DNA of 64,000 bases from NCBI GenBank assembly GCA_023213395.1, contig CM041465.1, forward strand, positions 138,453,741-138,517,740, given 5' to 3'. The position numbers and the translations under genes are program-made. Numbering within the stretch: the first letter of the stretch is position 1; every line of letters begins with the position of its first letter. Positions 46,413-56,929 of this stretch are shown piece by piece. This DNA comes from Cycas panzhihuaensis. Taxonomy: Eukaryota; Cycadophyta. The notes under the pieces are model-generated. The model did no database searches, was not told the origin of the DNA, and saw only the letters and a list, made by a program, of their open reading frames with translations.

Positions 46413-46935
46413 TTAAATGACCACAATACTTGAAAGTATTTGGATTCTTGGTGTGTCTATTTTTGGGCTACTACACTTACTCTTTTTCTTTCTTTACCTT
46501 TGGCCTGTATGCATTATTAGGCTACTCACTAGATGTAACAATGGTAAGGTTAATAAGTGAGTTGAAAATAGCATGTAAAAAGATTGGTATAAAAGGAAAT
46601 TATTATTGTTCCTTTACTAAATGACATACAATGATGAAAAATAATAAATCATCTTCAATAGCTTCAAAATACTCCTTTTCTTGTTGTAGATCTACTTTCT
46701 CCTCTCAATTCATTTCCATGGGTGATAAATGGTCTTATTGAGGCTTTCATATCCTTGAAACGCCTTGGGAGATTTCTTTCTCATCCTGAGATGAATTGTA
46801 AGTGGATAAATAAAGGTGCTGGACAAGCTAATCAAGGAGTTTTTTAAGGTAATTATAAAGAGCCAAAGAATCAAGATGCCCAGCTATCAAACTGTAGGAA
46901 TGTGATTGTTCAGGACTCATCCTCTTCCTTGAGCT
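46413..46935 (+). pseudogene. Captured fragment of a plant ABCC (MRP-type) transporter gene, ABCC13-like
   Basis: On the strand opposite to E2 transcription the translation reads 'KYLDSWCVYFWATTLTLF' (46434-46487) and, after a 1-base slip, 'SFFTFGLYALLGYSLDVTM' (to 46543). This matches the end of the first membrane domain of plant ABCC proteins. Directly after is GTAAGG, a good splice donor. About 150 bases on, after TTGTTGTAG, comes 'LLSPLNSFPWVINGLIEAF' then 'LKRLGRFL' (46692-46780), the signature that precedes the first nucleotide-binding domain. A later 'VIVQDSSSSLS' (about 46900) fits the 'VxxxDAxxxWS' start of that domain. ABCC proteins are membrane exporters of conjugates. No Walker motif is included, so this piece cannot function. 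Assignment to the ABCC13/ABCC10-like group is from memory of the 'SPLNSFPWVINGL' motif. Confidence 0.72.
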
Positions 46936-47559
46936 ACCTCTACTATTTGCAATAGTTTTATTGTGAATTGAACTGAACATAACAATACCCAAAGAACATT
47001 CAGATCTAGTTTTTACATGTGTTTCTGGTTTTTTTAATGTGTGCCCTATTTATAGTTAGTGACATACGAGCTGGAATCTTGTGAAAGAGACAAAGGAGCA
47101 CAATGGCTCTCCCATAGAAGAAAAAAGAAGGTAATACAGGCGGATATGGTTCAGTTCGTTAGTTGTGAACGAAGAGGGGTATGATCATCAACAGATTTCA
47201 AACAATAAGGAGCTTATCAAGGATTTCTCAAAGGGTATTTGCTTGTAGGAAATAAAACTTACAGGAGCTTAATGTACCAAATGATGGGTTAATAAAGTTA
47301 AAATTTTTTAGGAACAATAATCTTGTTCTTCTTCTCTTTTCAAGGAAATGGGATTCCAAGTCTGATGTTGTAGTAAGGTTTAGAGCTTTATCACATGAAC
47401 TATGTAAAATCCAAAGTATTAATTTTTTGATATCATACTCAAACATAGCTTGACAAAAATGAAACTTGATTTGTACAACTATTTTGTATTTTCAACAAAA
47501 CCACAATGAACAAGAATTTTTTTTTTTATAAATATTTTGAAGAGAGTATATCATAAAAA

Positions 47560-48300
47560 ATACTTATATGTCTACATTTAAAAAATTTCAAAGAAATATG
47601 TTGAGTAGATATATAAAAAATATGTGTAAATCTAAAAAATGGAACTGAAGAACCTGGAAAAAGGTTGTAGCAAACTTGATCTGTTATATATGCTGCTCCA
47701 AAATACTGAATATGCTTTAAAAATTGTAGATCTAGTAATGTAGTTGATTTGTAGATGAAAATATACTTCAAAAGCTTCTAGTAGATAGATCTATAGTATA
47801 TACTTCTTCAAAAACCTGAATATGCTCCAAAGATTATAGATTTGTAAAACGACTTAAAAATGTAGTTAAAATATGTGATGAAAAAATATAGATCTGAAAA
47901 GAAATATAGCAGATCTAAAGTAAAAACCAGTAGATTTGAAAAAATATTAAATATTTGAATAAAGTAAACTAGGAAACTATCAAATATTTGATAGAAAGAG
48001 CAAATCTGAAAAATATAAGCTAGATGTGTAGAAAAGTATGGTAGATCCGAAGTAAAAATTACAGATCTTGAAGAAAAATTGTATGAATCTTGCATATAAT
48101 TGATCTCCTTATAGATCTATAAAAAATATTAGATAAAATAGACAAATATACTTGTAAACAGTTAAATATGTGATAAAAACTGTAGATCTAAAAAAAAAAA
48201 AATCAAATATGGTCAAAAACTTGAATACAAATAACTTGCTACTGAAATATGTTGATCTCCTTCGTAGATCTGGAAATATAGCCAAAAGTCTGCATAAATC
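47560..48300 (-). repeat. Degenerate repeats around 'gtagatctgaaaa' in the E2 leader
   Basis: More than ten occurrences of (g/a)(t/c)agatct or close variants, followed by A-rich spacers, lie about 30-60 bp apart just inside the 5' LTR. It is interspersed and imperfect, not a clean tandem array. Confidence 0.5.
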
Positions 48301-48490
48301 TTAAAAAATATGAAGTATATTTATTATACCAGAAAATAGCTCAATAATAATCAGAACTTGATGAAAAAACTAGAAGAAATTTATTGAAAAACTTTGGAGA
48401 AAATAAGTATCATCAATATTATTTGCTTGTGAGAAAATCTACCTTAAAATCTTCTTGCTTTTTCGAAAAACTTCACAGATCAGTAATCGT

Positions 48491-48504
48491 CTACTCTGAT
48501 ACCA
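48491..48504 (-). promoter_or_regulatory. Primer binding site of E2
   Basis: Minus-strand TGGTATCAGAGTAG lies two bases inside the LTR end. It is tRNA-iMet type with one mismatch in the usual 12 bases. Confidence 0.82.
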
Positions 48505-48506
48505 AA

Positions 48507-48943
48507 TATAGGAAAAATATGTTGTAGGAGAACAAGACAGAACATATATCATATAATCAATAGATCAAAATATAAATATTCCAATGCAAATCTTCAATAT
48601 AATATTACATAATAGTAGCATAAACATGAGAGCTTGAATCTTCAATCCATTATTGAAAGTGAGCAATACAAATTTCCCAAATGAGGGCGGTGTCTAAAGA
48701 CACCAGGGTTGCACACCCCTCAATATTTATAATTTGGGAGAGGAGGGAAACTCCTCAATCCCTGAATTTAAAATAATAATAAAATAAAGTTAACTTAACT
48801 CAAATAAAACTAACTTAAATCAAAGGTAAACTTACCTTAAATTACCTCGACATGTTGAGCATCACATGTCTAAATTGAAGTTGATGAGGTGTAGAATCCT
48901 GGTTGGAAAGTTTGGAGTGGAGTGATTATGATTAACTTTAACA
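48507..48943 (-). repeat. 5' LTR of E2
   Basis: 437 bp, same length as the 3' LTR, with the hairpin at 48689-48704 identical. Confidence 0.88.
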
Positions 48944-49243
48944 TGAAAGTGTCATAAGTTAGTTTAATCATTTAAGGTGCCAATTGTTATCTTGCATGAT
49001 TCTACATTAGTATTTTCAATATTGTATAATAGCCTCTTTTATTTGATATATAAGGCTTTTCATATACTCTCATTATATTATGTACTTTGATTAATTTGAT
49101 GAATGTTAATGTAAGCATTTTACTTTAGAGTATTAGAGATTAATTCTCGCACTTTCTATTTTGTTTATCATGTGAATGTTTTGAGTATATTACGAGTCTT
49201 GAACTTGGGTTGTAAACCAAGTAGATATCTATCCTCCTTCACT

Positions 49244-49255
49244 TGGTATCAAAGC
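49244..49255 (+). promoter_or_regulatory. Primer binding site of copia D
   Basis: TGGTATCAAAGC matches the iMet-type site at 11 of 12 positions (G to A). Confidence 0.6.
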
Positions 49256-50815
49256 TTGTTTTAGCCAAGTTTTCTAGCCTACTTCTTGCATAGTCTACCT
49301 CTCTAGATTAGCTACCATTAAAGGCTGTATTCAGTTGAACTAAAGAATGTTGATATCTTTGTTATTCTCTTTGATTTAATAATCAAATTAGAGTTGTTTG
49401 AATGAGATATGACTTAACAAACCTTCTATTGGTTGCTTTTCAAGATTTGTAATTTGATTATATCATCTATAAGTTGCATTCCTTAAGACATGTACTTCAT
49501 AACCTCGTAGTATAATCTGTTGGCTACTATTTTAAAGTTTGATCATCATACATTTATAATAATTATTTGAATATTATATGGTTGTACTTTAAAACAAAAC
49601 TTCAGCTATTAATTCGTTGAATAAACTCTATTGATTAATTATGTGACCTCTATTTGAGGTGTATTTACACCTGCATCAAGCTAGGCAACTTTTATTTTTC
49701 CCATATTATCTCCTTATTGGCTGAGCATCCTTATTTACCTCCCATTAATTTGCGTGGCCCTCTGTAGATCTTTTTTTGGCCTTACATGGTCTTCTTTTGA
49801 TTATTTGTATCTTTATATAGCATTTTGAGGCTATTGTCTTGTCTCTACCCTGTGTGGCCTCCATTACAGCTTGTGTGGTCTCTATTACACTTGTGTGGCC
49901 TATGTATGACTCTTGGTGGCTCCCATTATCCTTTGTTGTCATTTGGTAGTCGTATATGGCTTGCTTTTAACCCTGCATAACCCAATTTATCTTTAGAGAA
50001 GCTTGGTTGCCTGCATAGCCCTTTTTAAGCTTAGTTTGGCCTCTATTTGTAATTGCATTAACACTTGATTAATCAGTGCATGCAATCTTGAGGGGTCCTC
50101 TACTCCTCTCATCTAAATCCATTTCTGAAGTTGAGCGACATTATTTATAAGGATCCCCCACAGATAGAATTCTAATTCCTCCCCTAGGAGATAACCCATG
50201 CATTATGTGTCAGTGATCCTCAAGCTTTGTGGTTAATCCAGATAGACTCCCAAACACTGACACTGAACTATGTGAAAAATCCATACTATACTATATTATT
50301 GTTACTATAACCTTATAATGATACTAAAACCCAAACACCGATTCTCCTTTCTCGACCAGATTAATTCTTCTTCACCACAACTGCTACACCATAATGACTT
50401 TTTTACAGAAATTTTAATTTTTAGAATTTTCAACGTGATTTAAGATGAAACCTCCCCCAAAGTTTGGACCTTCGTGATAAAAATATGACACCAACCTCAG
50501 ACCCAACATACAGACATCCCCACTATTACACCAACATCCCATATAAGATTACTGTGTAGTTTTTCAACTTTCTGAAGCCCTTTCTGTCCACTTCCAAAGC
50601 CATTTTCTGGATTTTCAGACTATACACGACAGCAACTCAATGACAGCAGGTTTTAGCGGTGACAACAGCGTCTGTGTAGATCTGGTAGCATCATGACGTG
50701 GCAATGACAATTTTTTAATTTAATTTTATTTTTAAAATTTTTTTTTAAGTTTAAAAAATTTAACTATATTATATAATATTTAAATTCCAAGCTAAAAAGG
50801 GTATTAGAACCTTTA
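49256..50815 (+). other. No gene recognised; 'tgtgtggcc' repeats at 49740-50050
   Basis: The interval 49740-50050 carries about eight copies of a loose 20-30-bp phrase built on (g/t)tggcct followed by ctattac or similar. After 50100 the base composition is richer in C. This part may be the 5' leader of E2b or another captured piece, but no domain is recognisable. Confidence 0.4.
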
Positions 50816-52019
50816 GCCTTAGCCTTCAGTGATATGTCCTTCCATGTGACCTTTTAGCTACCTATTAAAAGGGCTTTTCAACTTTATAATCCTTTTTATT
50901 TATTTATTTTTTTTAAATTTCACATAGGGTACTTGGCAAATTTTTGTTATAACTTTTGACTGGGTCATTAGTTTTTGACGAAACTTATCCCATTAAGTCT
51001 AAAATTTTTTAAGGTATGATTTTGACTAGTCATATGCCATATTTGGAGCTAATTTGACCTGATTTCAATTAGTTTAAAGTCAATCAGTGATTTTTTAAAG
51101 CCTTTTAAACTATTTTCACAAAATCCTTTCTTTATCAGATTATATTTTATCACTGGGAGATTATTTTCTACTTGTATTTACTATACAGTCATCTATTATC
51201 AATAAAATTTATCACCATTTATTCATTTTATTTTTTAGGATTTATTTTAATCATTATTTTAATCAGTAAAAGTGACACTTTAACATTTTTTTAAACACTT
51301 TCATATAAAAATACTTGCTGTTATTTCTATTATAACTTTTCTGTTTTACATAAGAATTCAGATCTGTCAGTTTTGTTGGGAAGCTGACTCACTCCTCTTC
51401 AAACTGACACTATTATTTATAAGTTTTAAAGCACCTTTTGCTAATTTTCAAGCCATCAAAGTTGAGGTATATAATAGCATTTAATTTGTCATTATTACAT
51501 ATTTACATATATTCTTTCTCAAAATTTTTTAATTGAAAATATATGAAGTAGCTCTCTAAACTATATTTGACCATTTTACATTGTTCTACAAATTTTTATT
51601 AGTATTTTTATAATATTTTAAGCTCTAGGCTCTCGTTAACCCTAAAAAAGAGGACTGTATCTTTGGTTCATTAAAATATTAACTTGTAGGAACCCTTTTT
51701 CAAAACGGTTAGTTCCATTAAATAGTTTTTTCGTTAATCCTCAAACTGGTATAATCTCTCTTTATTCTAATATTATTTAGTATATCTTTGAAACTGCTAA
51801 ACTTGAGCATTTTGTATATCCTAATAGGGTTTCACTTACTTCTTACACTTATAATAGTTGCATTTCGTTGATATACTTTCCAAAGTCGTCATTGATTTTT
51901 TTAAAGGGCATTACATTTCTTTCAAAAAGTATATTTGAAATTATATAAGTATGTTGATTTATTGAGTTTTTTGACTTGGTAAAAGCATATTTCTTTTATG
52001 TACTAAAGTTTTTTAGAAA

Positions 52020-52790
52020 ATGGGAATCAATCTTAATAAAGTATAATTTCCTATATTTGATGGCCATATTTTTTCACAATGGCATAAAATAATGCAAAAT
52101 TATTTTATTACACTTGATCTTTGGAACTACTTATAGAATGACTATGATATTAATATTAATGAAAAGATTAAAAAAGATAATAAAGCCTTAGCTTTACTAT
52201 TTTGAACTGTAGATGATAATGTCTTTTCTAAAGTTTGTGAATTAACAACTTCCAAATCTGCGTGGGACATATTAGTTTCTACTTATGGGGGAGATACCCT
52301 TAATGAATTTAATATTGATATTATTGAGCATATGAAATAGGTGTTAGAGTAGGTGGATTGTAATGACAAGATCAAGGGAGATTCAAGTCAAATACATGAT
52401 CATCTTGTTGTATAAGAACCTGATCCTCCATTTGAGGGGGAGAGATATGCTGATCTGACAATTACTCATAAATATAGACTTCAGAAGACAAAGTTAAAGT
52501 TCTAGAAGTTAAAGTCAAAGTTGTAGCCACACCTCTACATTTGAATCAAACTTCATTTGCTTATAGATTTTTTTCACCACTCAATAGTAAAAGAATACAC
52601 GTTGCTAAAAGTATGAGAAGAGTTGATAATGATCAAGCCAAAAGACAGATCTTCAAAGTTTTCTTTAAGTTTAAATTTCATAAGTTTAAATAGAAGATAA
52701 AGTTGTTTATGATGACCATTAAGGAGGAGAATATGAGAGTTAATGATCATCAACCCACTCATACCTTTCAACTAGGAGTGCACACCTCAC
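52020..52790 (+). pseudogene. E2b Gag-like protein, decayed
   Basis: ATG at 52020. The Gag part reads 'IFDGHIFSQWHKIMQNYF', 'KDNKALALLF' and 'SAWDILVSTYGGDTLNEF', closely parallel to E2. Stops at expected Gln and Trp positions interrupt it. After about 52450 one or more frameshifts are needed, and then the conserved C-terminal block reappears: 'MRRVDNDQAKRQIFKVFFKF' followed by KFHKFK (about 52610-52690). The polypurine tract is overlapped by the end of the frame, as in E2. No pol domain is present. The function is unknown beyond the Gag-like part. Confidence 0.6.
52718..52731 (+). promoter_or_regulatory. Polypurine tract of E2b
   Basis: ATTAAGGAGGAGAA precedes the LTR start TATGAG (TG terminus mutated to TA). 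Confidence 0.7.
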
Positions 52791-53102
52791 TCCCATCAAT
52801 TTACACATGTGGTCGCTCACATGTAAAGGTAAGTATAAGGTAAGGTTAAGTTGATTTGAGTTAATTTAAGTTATATTTTATTAGTATTTAAATTTTAGGG
52901 GTTGAGGAGTTTCCCTCCTTCCCCAAACTATATATTTAGAGGGGTGTGCAACCCTAGTATCTTTAGATACTGCATACTTTTGGATATTTATAATGCTCTC
53001 TCTTAAATAATGGATTGAATACAAAGGATTTTCTGTTTATGCAATAATGTATTGATTATGTGTTTATGCTCAGGCCTGTTCTCCATCCTTTATTTTTCTA
53101 TA
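52732..53102 (+). repeat. 3' LTR of E2b
   Basis: 371 bp, aligning with the E2 LTRs in reverse orientation. It has a hairpin AGTATC-TTTA-GATACT (52956-52971) at the place where E2 has GGTGTC/GACACC. Confidence 0.8.
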
Positions 53103-53104
53103 AT

Positions 53105-55309
53105 TTTTAGGGTAGTAATGCTCAAAGCTTATCTTTTATCCATTCCATTTGTAAGATCCATAATATCTCACTTGTCCTAGATTAAAGTGACTAAGAACTA
53201 GTTGTTAGTTATAGGCCAACTACAAGAGGATAATGATCTTGTATCTTGTACTATTAATGTTTTACCACTTGGCTATAATACCCTCATATCCAATCTATCA
53301 CATATAAATCAGATTGTTACCATTGATTTTAATACATTTAAGGGTTTACTTCTCTTAGAAGAATGCAATCTAAACCATTAAGGGAATCCAAGTGTTACCT
53401 TTTCTACACTAATATTTATAGCCAAATATAGAGGAAGACCTTAACGTCGACAGTTTACACATTAATTTAGTTTAATAAATTTGAGCCAATAGCCTAATCA
53501 ATAGTTATATTATCCATGTTGGCCTTAACCATCTTATAATCCTTAGGTTATTTGTCACTATTATGGAAAATCTAGACACATAGCACCATATTGTAGGAAA
53601 AAGAGAGCTGACCTTTAATAGTAACAATTTTAGAAGTACCCTACAATGTGGAGTAATTAGAATCTTGGATGTGAAAACTATCAGGGACCTCATAGACAGA
53701 ACTAGGGAGGCCATATGACCAACTCTTAAAACTTTTTCTTTATCACCACATCATTCTGATATCTCTTGGTTGATTGATTTAGGTGCTTCTTAACATATGA
53801 TAGGTTTGAAAGAACTCCTAACTGATATACGACTAATTAAAGATCAATATGTCACCTTTAGAGATGATGGCACTTTAGAGGTTGCCAAGATGGGTAATGT
53901 TCTTATCTCACCAAAAAATTTGAATACTTCTTATCATCTTAATAATGTGTTCTATGTACTTGGCATGACACATAACTTACTTTCAGTAAGTCAAATAAAT
54001 AAATAAAACTTTGATGTTTTATTAAGCCATCTTAGAAAATGCCTAATTATAGATCTAAATAGTAAATTAATCATCTCAAGATATAAAGAACATGGACTCT
54101 ACAAGCTTGATGTAGTGACCAGATCATTGATCCACACACTTGAATTCAGTTCCTATAGTAATTTAACTTCAATTCCTAATCCTTCTACTTTAACATCAAA
54201 TTTAGATGATTAATTTACCTCTTAGATATATGTTTCTCCTAAGATTCTAAAAGACTAGTTATGGCATCAACGCCTAGGTCACTTAAATATGGCTGACCTT
54301 CATCTACTTTATAGATTGAATATGATATATAGAATACTGAACATCAAGGAGACTAAGTACATTTATGAGGCCTATGTAATGGGCAAACACCATCAGGGTC
54401 CTTTTAGGTTAAATGGGAGAGCCTGGCATGCCAAGGAACCTTTAGGCATGGTATATTTAGATATCTATGGGCCCATGTCTCAGGCATCCTTTATAAGTTA
54501 TTATTACTTAATCATATTCATTGATGATTACTCTAGGAAAGTCTAGGTATATTTCATAAAACAAAAATCATAAGCTCTTAACAAATTTAAGGTATTTAAG
54601 TATGGCACAGAAATTGAATCTAGAAGGCCACTCAAAACATTTCATTATGATAATAGAGTTGAATACACATTTAATGAATTCACTTAATTCTATAAAGATA
54701 ATGGCATCAAATGATAGTTTTTTGCCCTATATACCCCTCAATATGATGGTATTGTTAAGAGAATGAATTGGACCTTAATTAGTAAAGGCAAAGCCATGCT
54801 TACCACTAAGAGTTTAAGACTTCAATTCTAGGCTGAAGCCCTTTATACAATAGCTTATTTTATGAATAGAAGTCCTACCAAGGTTGTGTCAAAAACCTAT
54901 AGTCTCATACTTATGTACTTTTGGTTGTCCAACGTATACACTCATACCAAAAGAACAAAGAAAAAAATTAGATGATAAGAGTAGGAAATATATCTTTATT
55001 GGTCATTAACCCAATTATAAAGCATATAAATTATATAATTTTACTACCAACCAAATGCATACAACTTAGGATGTCATATTCTTAGAAGAGAACTAGGATG
55101 TAGATATCAATTAGATTTCATTCTTTGATGATTAGTTAGATAAAGTGCTAGTTGCTCCTCTTGCTTTATAAAATGTTCCTCTAGTACACATGCTTTCATC
55201 ATCAATATTTACTCTTAGTTCCATATTTGTTCCATCTACCTTTACTTCTACATATTTATCTATTAGTCTTTCAAAGGATATTCATGATGAGACTACTTCA
55301 AAACTATAA
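53105..55309 (+). pseudogene. Copia D gag (C-terminal) and pol fragment, decayed
   Basis: The Gag C-terminal part (about 53210-53400) contains 'CTINVLPLGYNTLISNL', typical of UBN2-type Gag. A knuckle 'CHYYGKSRHIAPYC' (about 53550-53600) has its second Cys changed to Tyr. The protease site near 53775 reads 'WLIDLGAS'. The open stretch 53797-54006 ends 'HNLLSVSQINK', the canonical protease/integrase junction. The integrase zinc region 'LWHQRLGHLNMADL' is at about 54258-54300, and core motifs 'YLDIYGPMS', 'IFIDDYSRKV' and 'YTPQYDGIVKRMN' (degraded from PQxNGVAERxN) follow up to 54800. The sequence ends within the integrase C-terminus. RT and RNase H are absent, cut off at the gypsy LTR candidate at 55310. 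Confidence 0.78.
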
Positions 55310-55665
55310 TATCACCCCACCTTTCTTAAGCACTAGTAAGTAGGAGTCACTAAAGGGTTAAGGATTGATATTAGTTATTAAGATTTATGTATGGGTTGCT
55401 AAGCCCTCTAATAAGATGTAAGGCCACTAGAGCCACTAATAAGATCATAAGGAAAAAGACTCCCAAATATCTATTTAAGGGATCGAGTATCACTTGTAAA
55501 AGTTTATTGAGTATTATTATCTTTTAAAGAGAAAGTACTTCAATATTCCCTTTAGTGTTTAATTTGTGGTTTGTTTGTATATTTTATTCTCATTAAGATG
55601 ATATTTGGTTTCTATTTTTATTAATTTATATTTTCAAGGTTAATTTTCTAAAAGGAAGTGCTCCA
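55310..55665 (+). repeat. Candidate gypsy 5' LTR
   Basis: Starts TATCACCCCACC where copia D breaks off. It is followed at 55669-55679 by AGTATTAGAGT, a decayed form of the iMet primer site, and downstream by a plus-strand gypsy gag remnant. Boundaries are tentative and no partner LTR is in the window. Confidence 0.4.
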
Positions 55666-55679
55666 AGTAGTATTAGAGT

Positions 55680-56925
55680 AAAGTTCATAATCGTGGGAAG
55701 ATACTCATTAGGCAAAAAAATTAAGAATTTTTTCTTTTCCTAGTAGATTAAGTACTCTCTCTACCCAAGTAGAGATTAAGGAAAGACCTTCTCTTATTAC
55801 TCTCTCTATGAATACTGAGGAACATAACCAACACCACTTAGGAGTCATGAGGGAAGGGGAATTTCTTCCCCTAGATAACACCCAACACTTTATTTCTTTT
55901 TCTTGTGTTCATTTTTAGTTTAATTATTTATTTTAATTTTTATGATGGAGTCATAGTCTAAGGGTAGATAACTTTGCTTGGCAGCTACCCTTTCTTCCTC
56001 CAACCTCTCTTTCCTAGGTAGATGACTCTGTGTGGTAGCTACCCAAGTAGTTAGGTAGAGACCTTATATTAGGGGTCTTTAAAAATCATAACGATCTTAT
56101 ATTCTAACTAAGTGTATCGTGGCTTTTTCACCTCTTGCATGAAGGATTAGAGATAACACTCTTGAACCAAGCCCTAGACAGAACCTAACTATGGAATTCT
56201 GCCTTCATTTACCTTTAGGCATATAGGAGGATATTTATAGGTCTTGATTCTTTCCTAGTATAAGCAACCTATTAGCTACCAAAATCCTATAGTGCAGTGG
56301 TGAGCAATTTGTGCCACAAAGTTATCTACCTTGAATTTCTACATGTGAAGTTTATTGGTAAGCCTACAAGACTAAACATACCTTATCTAGTGGTTGGTAG
56401 GACACCTTGTATTGTTAACACCCTACTTCATATGCTCTACTTTTTAATTAAGATCCTAAAGCACAACATTAAAGAAAACAACCTCCACTTAATCATGCTT
56501 AATAATATAAGTCTACTACAAAAAAAGTACCATTAAAATTCATATACCTTATTTTGATTAACATGTTGTACTGGTCATTCTGCACTAGTTTGGTTCTTAT
56601 AGCCACTTTTTATGTTTTTTAGTACTTGTGTCATTAGTGGGCTTCACCACCTCAAACTCACCCTTGAATCTCATATCCCCCATTTCAATGAGCATTTTGT
56701 ACTCATCTAAGTAGGCTAGGTATTCTATTATATGATTTTTTAGGTCAATAGGCTATAGATACCATGCATCACCCTATTTGCCCTCTTCTCTTCTCTATAA
56801 TAACTCCCTAGTTCTTACATCTTTCTCTATCCTACTTTATCCATTTCCCTTCTTTCTACTTATTCCCACTTCTTTAAGCCCCTTCTATAGCTCTAATCGC
56901 AAAAATATAAGGAGAAAAAAATTGT
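55680..56925 (+). other. Leader-like region without recognised gene; two GGTAG...CTACC motifs
   Basis: Between the candidate gypsy LTR and gag. At 55961-55991 and 56013-56044 two imperfect direct repeats each begin GGTAGAT and end AGCTACCC, giving small inverted pairs. Open stretches (56297-56536) show no family motif. Confidence 0.4.
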
Positions 56926-56929
56926 TGGC

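Larger units (their letters stand above)
43030..48943 (-). mobile_element. Non-autonomous LTR retrotransposon E2 carrying a host gene fragment
   Basis: Two 437-bp LTRs (43030-43466 and 48507-48943) are flanked by TGAAG and TGAAA (a target duplication with one mismatch). The primer site and polypurine tract place transcription on the minus strand. The 5.0-kb interior holds a long leader (48490 to 44200) and one Gag-like ORF (44190-43393). No protease, integrase, RT or RNase H is present. Within the leader, in reverse orientation, lies a fragment resembling a plant ABCC transporter gene (46413-46935). A shorter relative, E2b, is at 50820-53102 and a solo LTR is at 18474-18806. Confidence 0.88.
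42675..49241 (+). repeat. 5' LTR of copia D, split by E2
   Basis: The proposed start is TGTTGACG at 42675 and the end is 'tccttca' at 49241, just before the primer site. Removing E2 with its duplication leaves about 648 bp. The right boundary is supported by the primer site. The left boundary is a guess from the TGTTGA terminus. Confidence 0.45.
50820..53102 (+). mobile_element. E2b: second copy of the E2 family, 5' LTR not found
   Basis: In plus orientation: leader homologous to that of E2 (50820-51990), Gag-like ORF remnant (52020-52790), polypurine tract (52718-52731) and 3' LTR (52732-53102). The 5' LTR and left boundary are not recognisable, so the given start is only where homology to E2 becomes visible. 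It lies within the remains of copia D, which resumes right after the LTR. Confidence 0.7.
42675..55309 (+). mobile_element. Ty1/copia element D, interrupted twice, 3' end missing
   Basis: A 5' LTR (42675-49241, interrupted by E2), a primer site TGGTATCAAAGC (49244-49255), and a plus-strand gag-pol remnant (53105-55309) can be joined into one element. E2 sits inside the LTR and E2b inside the body. The pol remnant stops near 55309 at a gypsy LTR, and no 3' LTR is seen. Treating these parts as one element is inference from order and strand. Confidence 0.5.
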
